A stretch of 64,000 bases of DNA from Xestospongia muta (Eukaryota > Porifera > Demospongiae > Haplosclerida > Petrosiidae): NCBI GenBank assembly GCA_963693285.1, contig OY848917.1:19697745-19761744 (forward strand). The letters are read 5' to 3'. Within the stretch, counting starts at the first letter, position 1. Every line of letters begins with the position of its first letter. A program made the position numbers and the translations under genes. Shown here one piece after another: positions 30,901 through 44,700 of the stretch. The notes under the pieces were generated by a model. That model worked only from the letters and a program-made list of their open reading frames with translations, searched no databases and was not told the origin of the DNA.

Positions 30901-33900
30901 TATCATTGAAGATAAACGAAATTTTAAGATTTTCAATGGAATTGGACTGACTAATGTCAACATGTTTTGTTCACTTCTGGACACTATTATAATGGAGTAA
31001 TAACATAGTCTGCTATGTATTGACAGTGGTCTCTTTGATATATAAAACTACTTCATGTACATGTCAGCAGAACCAGATGTAATAACACTTTTTAGTGGTA
31101 ACTAGGTAATTTCTGGCTATGAATGGATGATAATGGATGACAGCCTTTGATCTTGTCATCAAAGATGATCCTGTTAGTCACACAAATTAGATACCTAGCT
31201 TATGATATGGTATAGATTCTATAGACTATGTAACCTATACAATTTATGGATATAGGATCTGTTCAAAATACTGATTGAATATGTACAAATATACTGTGAT
31301 GACAGGGTGTGCTCTGTGTTTAATATGACCCTTCAATAACAGTTAATCCTAGCAACTTGATGTAATTGTACTACTTTTTAACTCATTTTTATTTTTAGGA
31401 TGTAATTGAATTTCGTCCTAAATATCGTCCTATGAAGTTTGAGTTAAGAGTATATCCTCATGATCATGAAGGAGATAATAATGTGGTCTATGCTACACCA
31501 GAACTGCTCATAGCTCAGGACAGCTTTGTATCTGATGTCATTGATCTCCTTTGTAATTCATGGTATGTGAAATATCTTTTCTAATAATAAGCTAATTCTG
31601 ATAGTGAATGCTTTATTTAGTAATAGTACACATATCTCTATATCACCCCATTGTGCACTTTTTACGAGTTATTTTTTGTCCTCCCTTAACTCTAGCTCAT
31701 TGGAGTATGACCCTCGTCTCTATGGTCTCTATCTTCATGATGACCAACAGTTACCCAATGAGATGTCGATGTGGGATTATCTGGATGATACTGTTCCGGG
31801 TTATCAGGACAGTCTAGTGTTACATATGGTATACAAACCAGTCCTTGTTTGCTTGGAAGGAGAGGAAGAGAGGTAAGCAAACAGAGCATAATGTAGTCTG
31901 TAAATCCTGATCATATCACTTTACTGCAGCTGGTGTTGACATGTGTTTTATTATCAATCTCTCGCTTTTTTATGTAGTAGTTGTAATACTCTCAGTGTTG
32001 ACTTCAGTCAACCCTCACAAGTTATAAGAGATATACTTTGTCGAAGATATGGCTGTCGTTTTCACAATCAATATGGACTTAGATACGAAGGTAACGGTAA
32101 GCCTTGTCTTTGTCTTTCAATGTAGCTACTTGTTTACTTGTATTAATAATGGCTTGATACTTTCCTTGAAGGAAGTCTATTTGTGTAACAGCTTGTGATT
32201 CTTCAGAACCACATCAATACATTTCCTACATTTAGTAGACTAGACTAACTTGACTTGTGGCTGTTATGAATAGAGTATTATTTCATCCACCTAGGTATTG
32301 TACTCAACTTATCAAAGTCACTACACAATCAAGGTGTTTTGGAACAAGAGAAAGTGACTCTAATATTATTGGATGATGCAGACATTGTACCCACTTCACC
32401 TATCAAAACTCAACTGATAAGAGTAGACTCAGCCAGTGAATCAATGGAGGTATGTCTTGTTACAAATGGAACTATGTCATCACTATACTAAAGTTATTAG
32501 TACTAATATATGTACAGGTTATTAGTACTAATATATGTACAGAACAGTAAGTAGTGGTGACACTTATTATGTTTTAATGTCACAATATTATTATGTATTC
32601 TTCTCTCTTTAGACTGAGGCTGGTAGTCGAGAATCTCTCGCGTTGGTTGAAGATGGATGTAATATTTGGGATGAAGGACCAGATTGTGAGCTCAACATTA
32701 GATTTGGTAAGAGACGGTCTGGAGAAGAAGTAGTTGTTGGTGCCACTTTCAACAAATTGGTAGAGAGGATCACTTCTGTCACAGATCATGGTAAGTGTAA
32801 TTGTTATGTCACTTTTATGTTGTGAGAACCTATTATCGGTGTTTTCTCTCTACATTCAGATCTTGAATTTGTCAAGACTTTCTTACTCACATATCAATCA
32901 TTTGCCACTCCTGACAAACTGTTAAGAAAATTGATAGAGAGATATAATGTAGTTCGTCCTGGTGTTATGCCCCTGGTAGAATTTGCTCAAATGAGACAAA
33001 CAATACAAGCTCGTGTTATTAATGCTCTCAGACTGTGGGTGGAATATGGAGTCGATTTTAAAGGTTAGTTTCATGAAGAGGCTTGTCATTTTGTTGACTT
33101 AATAATGAATATAATAAAATGCACTTCATTGTTAGCTATATAAACCATACTTGATAACTAATCTCTTTGAACATGTTTGTAGTTTGTTTTGCAGCATACC
33201 ATGCATTGTTGTACAGTTATTGATTTTTTTTTCATTAGTTAGTAAACCACTTGTTTTTGTTTCACTCATAAGCCATGTTGTTTATTATCAATTATAGTTT
33301 GTTACTGTTTAATTAAGTGGTGTGTCTCTTTGTCTTTAGATAACATCACACTACAAAACAACATCCTTCATTTCATCAGTACTGTTCTAGTACTTGATCA
33401 TCCTCGTCTTTGTCGACCACTGAGGACAAACATCCTCTCTATCAGAGGAGTCATACAGAAGAGAAATGTTAAAATGTTCAGAGATCCACCACCACCAGTA
33501 AAGGTAATATTAACTACATATTATAGAAAATAAATAACACACTTATCACGTTAGTTGTGATTGGATACTTATATTATATTGTTGTACGTTATGAAGTTGA
33601 TTTCTTATTTTAGTTCCCTGTCAATCCTGGACCTGTTTTGAGTGTTTTTGACTTTGATCCTGAAGAAATTGCTCGTCAATTAACAGTTATTGATTTCTCC
33701 TTGTTTGCCAAAATCAAACCAGCAGAATTGCTGAATCAGGTAAGATAGTATATCGTATGTGCGATAACATTGTTGGTGTTCATTTGGTCGAGTGCTGTCC
33801 ATTAGCTTGTATATTTTGCTTTAACTAACATCCCTTGTTTCTTTTACAGGCATGGCAAAAAGCCAAATACAAACATCGTGCACAAAACATTTTGAGATTA

Positions 33901-35091
33901 GTTGAAAGAATGAACAACTTGACATTATGGGTTGCTACTACTATCCTCTCACAAAAGGATGTTCAACAAAGAGCAAAACGAATAACTGATTTTGTCCAAG
34001 TGTGCATTGTAAGTTTATATCCATTAATATTATTATCATTACTACACAAACCCTATGTTTATCTTGCAATTTACTTTAATTTCTATCTCTTTATAGCACC
34101 TTCATCAAATGCATAACTTCTGCACTCTGATGGCTATTCTCAATGGGTTGGCACATCACTCTATTAACAGGCTGAGTAAGAGCTTTGGTAAAGTTGACAA
34201 AGTTATCAGACAACGATTAAATGAAATGCAAGATATGGCAAGACCAGGAGACAACTATCGTTTGCTGAGAGAAGATCTCAAAAAATCAAGCAATCCATGT
34301 ATACCTTATCTGTAAGTGTGTTAATGAATGCTTGTGTATTATCATAATGTAAGTATTACTAATGTATGCTTAGCTGTTAGTGTCACTTTGAAAGAGAAAG
34401 GAAACGAACATTGTGTAAAAGCAATTTGATGTAGCCTATTGTCTCAATACAATAAAGTAATTGAAATGACAAAAGGAAGTGTATATTCCATTGAATAGGA
34501 GAACGATGTTGTCAACTATCTATATATCACCTTCTATTGTAATAATGTATCTCTCTTCCTTATTTAGTGGTTTGTATATGTCTGATTTGACATTCTTGGA
34601 TAATGGCAACCCTAATTTTCACTCAGACAATCTCATCAATTTCTCAAAGTGTCGACTTATATATCATCAGATAAGAGATCTCATTTTAAGACAAGTAAGA
34701 ATTGAATCTACTATAACAACTATGTTGTACTGATAACATCTACCACAATACTTATTGATTGTTTTGTTTATTTCCTTTTTAGGATAAATCTTATAATTTT
34801 GAAGAGGTCCCAGCACTTCACGAGAGTTTACTCAAGTTCACATTTCTTGACGATGACACTCTCTATGAGGTCTCAATACAAAGAGAACCAAGGTACAATC
34901 AATAGGACCTAAATATAGTGTGTGCATGTACATTAGCTTTATATTAGGTGTAAATAAGCTAGAGAAAGTGTAAATTAGTTAGAGTAAGTGTAAATTAGCT
35001 AGAGTAAATCTGCTATATATGTAATTCATGTTTTAAGAGTTACTTGTAATTCAGTTTTTTGTTTTCTCTCTACAGAGACAAGAAAATTTGA
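21939..35091 (+). CDS. multidomain RasGEF with tandem N-terminal ubiquitin-fold (one talin-F0-like) modules, 20 coding exons, ~1149 aa
   Basis: Predicted nucleotide exchange factor for a Ras/Rap-type GTPase. Exons: 21939-22817, 23686-23754, 25338-25403, 26919-27118, 27776-27839, 29659-29774, 30283-30424, 31399-31562, 31696-31872, 31978-32096, 32295-32449, 32613-32790, 32860-33063, 33340-33503, 33614-33739, 33850-34008, 34097-34311, 34568-34694, 34783-34892, 35076-35091 (TGA). Residues 1-245 are polar and probably disordered. Residues about 248-700 hold some five ubiquitin-fold modules. The one at 436-522 has GIWMEDYKFLAAYKL then EFRPKYRPMKFEL, closely resembling talin F0 (GIWLEAGKALDYYML, EYRKKQRPLKIRM). 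RasGEF-N spans about 745-895 (FVKTFLLTYQSFATP). The CDC25 catalytic domain spans about 905-1149, with NLTLWVATTIL, HNFCTLMAILNGLAHHSI, RPGDNYRLLRE and PCIPYLGLYMSDLTFLDNG. The start follows a splice acceptor. Substrate GTPase is unknown, and I cannot assign it to a named vertebrate family. Confidence 0.9.
22818..29658. other. RasGEF introns 1-5
   Basis: Five introns (868, 1583, 1515, 657 and 1819 bp) surround four small exons at 23686, 25338, 26919 and 27776. They are AT-rich, with only short chance open frames. I see no nested gene. Confidence 0.6.
30425..31398. other. RasGEF intron 7 with a compositional outlier
   Basis: About 30680-30830 is visibly richer in G+C than the rest of the intron and is open on both strands over 40-50 codons, with no assignable domain. 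It could be a mobile-element fragment. The rest of the intron is ordinary AT-rich sequence. Confidence 0.45.
31971..31983 (+). promoter_or_regulatory. tandem splice acceptor TAGTAG at RasGEF exon 10
   Basis: Two AG dinucleotides three bases apart (31976-31977 and 31979-31980) can both start exon 10 in frame. They give proteins with one or two serines before CNTLSVDF. Such NAGNAG-type sites are often used alternatively in animals. Which is used here cannot be read from the sequence. Confidence 0.5.
34915..35005 (+). repeat. short tandem repeat in the last RasGEF intron
   Basis: Three copies of an approximately 20-bp unit, GTGTAAATTAGCTAGAGTAA with small variants, lie between exon 19 and the short final coding exon. 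Confidence 0.8.
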
Positions 35092-35797
35092 CTCAATATT
35101 TAACAATCATCTCCAGTAATCTTACCACTAGTAATAACCACATGCAGTTGAGCAGGTCGCCAAACAACACAAGGAACACTTGTATACTCATTTTACTATT
35201 GTTATATAACATATAATTATTGTACATGGCTTGGAGTATTTATGATACCATTTGCAGTTGTTCACATATAATAGTCACATGTTTCAATTGATATACTTAT
35301 TTGTTTTGTATAATGCATAGTTCATAACATTTAATAATAATCTTCATCAAGGTTAGCCAGAATTCACTTTATTATGCACTGGAATTGTACAAACGACACT
35401 CTGTGTCTTCTTTTTTTCATTGATTACATTGTTAAAGTCTTTTGTTTTTTATTTTCATTATTATTAGTGTTTTGTTATTGTTTTGTGAACAGTATTACTT
35501 CAGAAAGTAAACAATTCTTATTAGTACATACTTTGCTGAAGATTGAACTTTCACTTGAAGCTTATGACATGAAAATTGTTTTAATATTGCCTGAATAATA
35601 TGACATATATAACTCCACATAATTAGATAAAAATTATTTTCAAATTATAATAACTTAAAAATTATTATTAAAGCAAAACATGACAGTCTGTTAAAATTAA
35701 CTACAAAATCAGTCACTAACTGTTACTACTACTAATGAAATAATTATAACAACAAAAACAACATTTATTTATTTTTGGCAGCAAATAAAATTAATGA
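35092..35797. other. convergent 3' intergenic region
   Basis: Only 706 bp separate the RasGEF stop from the fibrocystin-L stop on the other strand, so both 3' UTRs share this space. AATAAA occurs on the minus strand at 35764-35769 and 35768-35773, just after the fibrocystin-L stop. I find no canonical AATAAA for the RasGEF on the plus strand. From about 35540 onward the sequence matches that downstream of the second fibrocystin-L copy at about 62478-62771. Confidence 0.65.
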
Positions 35798-38700
35798 TTA
35801 TAGGTTGGTGATCCTGTTGTACTCAGTGTCATCCTGAGTCATCTGGTTAAATGCTGGCACTGGATTTCCAACCTTAACTTCTTTACTAACTAAATATTCA
35901 ACTTGGTTCTTCTCAGCATTGACAGGATCTTTAAAACTAGAATAGTCGTCCTCATTTTTTGCCATTACATATCCTTTGTTGTCATCATCAGGCACGAGGT
36001 GAAAGACTGGATAATCTCCATCTTCATCAAATATAGGAGAGTTACGATATATAGTACGCATAGCATGTGCTTCATACAAGTTCTCTGAGCCTGTTTTATT
36101 AAATGCATATTCTCCTCTTGTCCTTCTCTTTCTAATACATTGACAACATACTACAGTAATTGTTATACAAATAACTAGTAGCAATGTTCCACCTACTGCA
36201 CTACAAGCTATGATTAGAATAAAATACCTCTTTATGATACTAGTCTTAGTGGGTGGTTCTGTAGGCACTACAATAGGGTAACTTGGATCTTGTTGAACTG
36301 AAACGAGGATGAGATTGTTTCCACGAAATGAAAAATAAAAGATGTTAGTGTTTGATAGGTTTTGTATGTCATTGGCAAACATGGACAGTGTATTTGCACT
36401 GTTACTGGTGACAAAGAAAGTGACAATAATACTACCTTCATATATTGATACATTGTATACCAATACAGTGGGATAAATCTCTTGGATGCGTGCTATTAAA
36501 GCTGCCTTAAATTCATCTTCAAAGCCTCTAACAGTGTCATTGTAACTGTTATTGTATGTTACAATGAAACGAGTGAATGGAAACTCCTCAACTACAAAGG
36601 TATTGCTGTCTATAGGTTGAGGTAGTTGATTGCTAGAAGAGGGAGGATTTGTAGAAACTGAAAATTGAATTTTGTATGATCCTGCACTTTTGACATGGAT
36701 GTCTTGAAACTGAGCCACTCCTTGTTCAATATTTACAGTAATATCCTGTCCATACCTCTGTCCAGTAGAAATTAAGATAATAGAACCAGTCATAAACCAT
36801 TGTCGTCCCCTCCATCCTAAGTTAGTAGGAACAGTATTGGTATTGCTATCCAAAATGTGAACAGTTACAGTAGATGAGAAAGGAAATGTTGTATTGGTAA
36901 CTGATGGTGGCTGAGAGATGACTTGAAGGTAGAACTGTCTGACTTGAATGTTGATAACATTACTACTATTGGTGAGAGAGAAGTTAGCAGTAAGAGGGTA
37001 TGTGATGTCAAATTGTAAATGATATGTTCCAGGATGACTAAAGAGGAGATCAGTGAACTGTGCTATACCATTTCCCATATTGGCAGTAGAATTCATTAGA
37101 AAAGCACCAGTGGGTTTTGATATCAATGATACTGTTAACTGCCAAGGTTGTCCTACACCTAATGTAGACACTACAAGGCCAGCCCCATCATACATTGCTA
37201 CTTTAATGGGAGAAGTTAATAAAATACCTTCAATACCCTCTGAAGGAAGATGGACAATACCGAGTCTTGTTGGAATACTTAATATAACTGGATTAGTATC
37301 ATTTCTTTCTTCTTTTTCCTTTTGAAGTTGTTGATCATAAAATGTTGTTAAGTTAGCCGTACCATTATCTCCAGGTTGAGGTCCACCAGTTACATTTGTT
37401 GCTCTAATTCCTTGTGTTGGATCAGTTCGTATTGGCTGTGGCCCAATGACAACAGCATCTAAAACAGTAAAACCTAATTCTTTTGATAGTTCTCCAGTTT
37501 GAATGACTTCAACAACACGAGTTGTGATATTAAGAAGTTCCTTGTAGACCGTGTCTTCCTGTGGAGTTGATCCAGTTTGGTTGTTGTAACTTCCATCTGT
37601 TTCATTGACACTTGGTGTTGTAGTGTCATTAGAAGGTGGTGCACCTATTTCTAATTCAACTCTGGTACGTCCTGTTTCTCGTTTGCGTCCTGAACTTTCT
37701 GAAATTACGTTGACAATTCTGATGCGATTTGGTGTAATACCAAGGAGCAGGGCTAAGTTTTGAATTAAGTTGACTTCAAAAAATTCATCCACAGTAACAG
37801 GAGGTAGATCAATACCAAGTTGGATGACTTGAGTAGTCTCAATTCTAACTGGTGTGTCACCTTTGATCACTATATGTAATCTTTTAGTGTTACGATCATA
37901 ATAGTTTGTTCCATGGCTATCAGAGAGTGTTGGTATAAAATTGTCACCACGTTTATATCGAAGGTTGCCATCCTTCATATAGCCATTAGTTGGAATGATA
38001 TATTCAGTACCAACATATACATCCAGTCTCTGTGGGTTAGTATATACGATAGCTATAACAAGACCTTGAGAGTCATTGGCATTGAGAAGATAAAGGTTTG
38101 TCTTTTGAGGATTGGTACTAGTCATACCAATAGTGTAGTTTAGACCAGTTGATACTATAGCATAGAAAGTTGATATACGTTCTTGACATGTGTATCCACC
38201 ACACCATCCATGATCTTGAGGACCATTTATCAAATCTATATACCCATTAGCACCAACGCCAATGGGAGAGAGTCGACGAACTTCTGTATCAGCATCAAGA
38301 CTTTCTATGACAAACATCATGTGATCAATATTGGTACAATGGTAAGAGTTCCATTCTGCTTCCCACTGACAATCACCAGGACTGCTTCTATAGATGCCCT
38401 TATTTGGATAGAGTACATCAGGATCAATTTTACTACCGGTTGGAGTAGCTAACATTGTTCTTGGAATTCGATAGTCACCCAAACCACGTGTACGATTACC
38501 ATCCCATTCAAACTCTGATTTTGAAATGAGGGAATTCAAACCTCTAGAGTCTGTGAAAGAGCCATCAAGATCTCGAATGAGAATTTTCTTTAATGCATCG
38601 CAATCCATATCAACACAGTCTGAAGGATTGACACTACCAAGTATTGGGTTGTGATTGTAGAATTTAGAAGTTTTGTTCACTGACAGAAATGAGATTTCTT

Positions 38701-41700
38701 TTGTCCAAACAGGATGTTGACAATCTTCAGATTTAGGATGTGTCATCAATGCTACTTCTTTCACAGAAGAGCAGTGAGTACCAAAGTTACAGAAGCTAAC
38801 ATTATTGAGTTTAGTGAGGCCTTTGATTGCAGGATAATTTGGAACGTCTGACCATGGGAACTTAGGAAAGTGACCAGAACCTGATGTGAATGAAGACAGA
38901 ATTATACCCACATGTCCTTTCCAAGGACTTTGGATGCCTGAATGTGATCTGGCATGATAACCAATGATTGGTTTAAAGCTGTACTCTGTGCAATTAATAG
39001 TAACACCAGAGTTAATACTGGAAATGATCTCTGAGTCTTTTATAATGACAGTTTTAGTACTGACTCGATGAGTGAGAGCAGCAGGTCCAATTACAGCAGT
39101 GAATATGGCAGCATAATTGTTAACAAATGTAGACTCTGTAACTAAAACACCAGCTTTAGAGTATGAGAAAAGGCCATAGTGATAACAGCTATATATTGTG
39201 AAGTCATGGAAAGATGAACACCCACTCTCATCACCTACAAAGTGACCATCACTGTAGCCTACATGAATACCATGTAGTGTAGTATGTGCAATGTTGTTTC
39301 TCCAGGTAGGACTGAAGTTGGATGATACACAGTTCTCTCCATTGGTATGATAGCCAGCCTTAGCTCCACCAGCAGCTGAATTTCCAATCAAAACATAGTT
39401 ACTGGCTTCAACAAGTTCATAGTTAGCTGTCCACTCAGCATTCCAAGGTTCATTACGACCATTGTATGTTCCAGGAAACAAAGCTACTACTGCTAGATTT
39501 TGAATCAACTGATGATCACTGCCTGTAATATAGAGAGAGGGTCCTACAGTACGATGGACTACGTTATTGGTGATTAACATTCCTTTAGTCCCAAATAGAC
39601 CAATGCCTGTATTGTAGCCTTTATGAAAACTACAACTTTTGACATACGAACTGTTGTCCTTAACTTGACCAATGTAGAGAAATGCCAGTGAGTATCTAGG
39701 ATCAAAACTTTCCACAAAGCCTTCTTGACCACATCCTTTAAATTCAACTCCTTCTAGTTGAGCTGATCCAGTATATTGTACTGTACCAGAAATGTAAACA
39801 AAATAAGTACCAACAAGAACACGACAACCATATGATTGTTGATCTGCAACATCAACAGTAGCATTAGGATGTGTTCCTAGAATTTTGATGTTTCGAGAGA
39901 GAAGTCCAACTTCAGCACTGATATTTACTGAGCAGGAGTTTGTGTTGTGAACTCCTCCAAGATGGTTATAAGTTAAAGAACTGTTTAAACTAAGAGTTAG
40001 TCCATCATTACTGATATTAGTAATAGTACGTTCTTCTGTTTGTTCTGCTTCATAGAAAGTGGATGCAATAACAATTTCTTCTCCTATTTGCCAGTCTACA
40101 GCTTGGCTTAATACAACTTGAGTGTCTCCTTCCTTTGCTGTTTGAGCCAAGAAGGTCCAAGTAGGAGAACGATTTTTACCATGTAAGCTTAGTTGACCAA
40201 ACACTCCAATACTTTTAACACCTAAAACTGGTCCAAGATGGGGGAGACGATATTCTAGTGAATTTAAGTTACCATTGAGTATAATTGTTAATTCATGTTG
40301 AAATGGCATGTCTTCAGAGCCAGCAATGAGGCGTCCATTGTCAATTAAAATCAAGTTTGCCTCTAAAATGTGGTCACGCTCATCTAGAAATTCTAGTCCT
40401 CCACAGATAGATAATGTTTTAATACGAGGCAAAGAAACATCAACCTGAATATATAAACTACAGTTAATGTACACATCTGTATCATTTTGTGGTAACAGTT
40501 CATTAGGCCATATAGATTGGTCAGACCAGAGGTAGGTGACATTAGGACGACCTGGAGGTAGAGGGGTTGGTGGTTCAAGTGGAGGAGGTGGAATACAGTT
40601 CTCATAGAAACATCGATAAGAAGTAAAAGATACTGGAACATCACTGGGACAGGTTGGGTTACTACCATTTACATAATATGTGACAGAAGCCTCATTGTTA
40701 TTGACAAACCAATCTCCTAACTGTGATGATCCACCAGGTGGTATGATCAAACTGGCATTCTTTTCCTGTTTATTGATGTTTATATAGTCCACACTATTGT
40801 TAAAATCATGTTGTATCCAAAGATAATCAGATGTTGTAATACCAGAATAAAGGGAGGAATAAGATATGTTATTAAACCTTTCTCCTTCATCCCAATCAAG
40901 TTGATATATTTCTTTGATGGGTAATAGAGCCATATAGCCAGGACCAAGTAGAAGTCGTTTGAAGACATATTCTAATTGGAGAATACCATGTTGACTAGTC
41001 ACATTAAGATTTCTGGTTGTGAGAGATGACGGAGTAGGGTTAGAGAGAGCAAAACGAGCAAAGTGGACTGTATCATTACAAACACTTCCTCTGACAGCTC
41101 CAAAACTTGAGGCAGAGTGATCTCTACAATGAGGAGAAGGTAAAATAGTAGAAGTAGGTAGAAGAGCTCCTCCAACATTGCCAGTTAGTGTACCATCCAT
41201 ATCTCTGAAGACTTGTTCATGTTCCCATTTCCAAGTTGCAACATTAGGACTGTTATCAAACACTAGTTTCTCAAACCTAGTTTCAAATCCTCCTTGTTTT
41301 ACTCTACAATGTGAACAAGCTTGTAATGTGTAACAGTTTCTTTCATTGAAGTTAACAAAGGTAACCTTGGACACAGTCAGATAGTATGAATGAGGAGTTT
41401 TAATACCAGCACCAGTACAATTTTCAGTGCTAACATTATCTATATATCTTAAAACAGAATGAGCTACAATAAGGACATCTTCAATGAGGGAGCCATTCTT
41501 ACCCCAAGCTGCTGTAACCTTAGTGTACTCTACACCAGCAACTGTGTTATCTAACATTACACTGTCTTTTAGTTGAACAGCACCCACTTCTGAGAATTCA
41601 ACACCTCGCACATTACGCCAGGCCAAAAATTTCTTAAAAATTGCTGGAGTGACTTCATCACAAGTACTAGCCTTTTCAGGATGGTAACTAGGAAAGATCC

Positions 41701-44700
41701 ATATACCATACCAACCAAAGGAGTGAGCTGAGTTATTAGTAAATTCACCAAGTGGAAGACGATTGGGCCTTACTGCTGTAGTGAAAGATGGACCTGTTGG
41801 ATTTTCAGGGAGACGATACCAAAACCCAAAATGTGTACCTCCAGCTGCTGCATTATGTCTCAAAGTATTGTTTGGATTAACTACCCAAAATGTTGCAGGT
41901 GTGATGTCCACATTGAGTAGACTACTAGATGCTCTAACAAATATACCCAAGTTGTATTGTATAACATTGCCTTGTTCAATGCCATCCTCCAAAAAATATG
42001 CATGGCCTAAGATGTTATATGCCACATTTTTTTCAACCAATAGATAGTCAACACCATGAATAGTAACAGCTCTGTTAAATGTATGGTGAATAGCACATCC
42101 TATAACATAGGAGTCACTGACATCACCGTTAAGGTGGAAATGAATTGGATAGCGACCAAGTCGGAATGCCTGTCCAGCATGAGTAACTTCAATGTACTCA
42201 ATTCTACCAATGACTTTGTCCCTTGGTCCTCTGTGTAACATAATCTGAGATCCAAACTGATCATCGATAGTCTCTGCCCCAAATCGTCCATTGAAGCAAG
42301 TCTGTACTGCAAACTGGCCTGGATCAAAATCAGTAGGACAATTTTCAAAGAACTCATTCCATTCAGAATTTTTGTTACCACGGACAACTACATTTCTAGT
42401 GAGGTAGCCTACCTCAGCACGTGTTTCAATGACTCGGCCATGTATCACTTGTGTCACTGCTATATGTGTATATTGTAATGGTGGATCAACTGTTATGCTC
42501 ATTTTATCAGCACCAATGCTTACAATGGTCAGTTCTTCATTCTCACGTTGACTATAACTAGTAGAAGCGATAACTACTTTACCACCAACTTCCCAGTCAG
42601 CTACTGTATTTTTAAGATATAGGGTTGTATTTCCTGCATATGCTGTGGTAGATAACCACGTCCATGTGTTAGCGATAGGTTTACCATGTAAGTCTAATGT
42701 TCCATTTCTAACAGCTAGGGTCTTAGCACCAAAGAGAGGAAGCTCAGTTGACAAGACATGGCCATACATGACAATCTGAGCTTTGTGCTGATATGGTTGG
42801 TCTTCAGTACCCACTTGTAACTTGCCACCATCTGTGATTAGGATGTGTTCACTGTGAAGTTGTACGCCATCTTTTTCATCATCAAATATGAGTTCACCTC
42901 CTTGAATCAAAAGTATTTTGAGAACTGGAGTATAGATATCCAGAACCAATGTCTGTCCTGCTGGTACTATGACAAAATCTCCTTCTTTTGGTAAGCCTAA
43001 TCCACCCCATGTGTAATATGAACTCCACAGATCAACATAATAGAACTCAATATTATTGGTAATAGCATAACCTTTTCCCTCAACATAAACCATTACAGGA
43101 GCTTTAATGGTTCTACCACTAGCTCCAGTTTGACATACAATAGAAGATTGAGTTTTGTCAAGCACAGAGCAGTCTACACCAGCTATGGTAACAGTGACAT
43201 TGTTACTAAAGCCACTTCCTACAAGTTCAATGATAGAACCTCCAGCTGTACCACCACGAGTACGATTAATGGATGTAACGTTAGGTGTGAGGTCTAGAAG
43301 GAGAGTATAAGCTTGTGGTAGAGATACAGTTGATGACAAGCTAGTAACAGTAACATCACAAACCTGTGATATTAGAGTTGGAGTATTTTCAAGTAGATGT
43401 GAGAATGATGGGATAATACATTGTATTGATGTAAGAGATGGTTGAGTGAAACTAGGCAAACATGTTTGATTACATACTGTAATAAATGTTGATACAGGAT
43501 TGAAGCCAACACCAAGAATAGTCAATATGTTTTGGCCAGCAAAACTACCATTAATAGGAGAGACACTATCAACTTGTAAAGTGTACATGAAGGTAAGCTG
43601 ACCATCAGCCTTTCCTTTATCAAAAATAACAACTTCAACTTGATAACTTCCAATGTAATTAGGTCCAAGAGTGCATATTATAATTGTGTTATTGGTAGAA
43701 GAGACATTACATTTTGAGCTACCAAAGCTTACAGAAACCAATGATATATTAGAGGTGAAATCATGTCCTGAAATAATAACTACATCTCCCTGTTGACCAG
43801 ACACTGGTTCAATACTCACTATTTGAGGAGTAACATCTTTGCTGTACTTTATGATAAGACCACCATCTCCATCTCCATTAGCATCTCGTTTTCTCATTTG
43901 CCATGATGAATTTGCTGGAACTACTGTAACAGCTACAGAGTAATTGCCTTCTTGACCAAGATCTGGAGTAAAGCAACTTATGCTTGTATATTTACTCTCA
44001 ACAATTTGACAAGCGCTATTGCCAATAGATACAGAGTTGTTGTTGAGATAGTCACTGAAACCAATACCAGATATCGTTAGTTTTGTACCACCTCGTATGC
44101 TACCTAAAAGTGGAGAGATACCATCAATTCTGAGTTGACTAGTAATTGAGTCATCTGTTTCTTCACTAAACTGTGCAAAACCATAAGTTGGAACTAAAAC
44201 TGATACTAAGTATTTGCCAGCTTGAATAGGAGATAATTGACAAGTTATGTTTTCAAAGTCAATTAAAGTGACATTGACACATTCAAATGGCCCCACCATT
44301 ACAGTAGAGTCAGAGTCCAATAATTCACCACTAATTGTGATTGTTTGCACGTCAACTCCACCCACAATGATTGGATCCACAGCAAAAATTGTCGGTGTAG
44401 CATTTAATGAATACTGATAGTCACAACCATCATTGCTATCACAGATTACTTCCCATTTTGGGCCATAGCTAACATTAACAGGTACAGTGGAGTATGGCAT
44501 ACTGATGTTCACTGATCTTGGAACAATACATTGAATTTGATAGTAAGAGACTTGTTTGATGGTACATCTTTCAGTTCCTATGTATACAGTGAGATTGGTC
44601 TCTACAAATGAAGCTCCTGTGATGGTGATGATGTTACCACCTAACACTGACCCAGATAAAGGTGAAATGCTTTCAATCACTGGTACAATAACTATTGCTC

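Noticed and set aside
42056..42387. Antisense open frames within the giant fibrocystin-L exon
   Set aside because: Shadow frames of a strongly supported coding exon; the opposite-strand translations show no domain.
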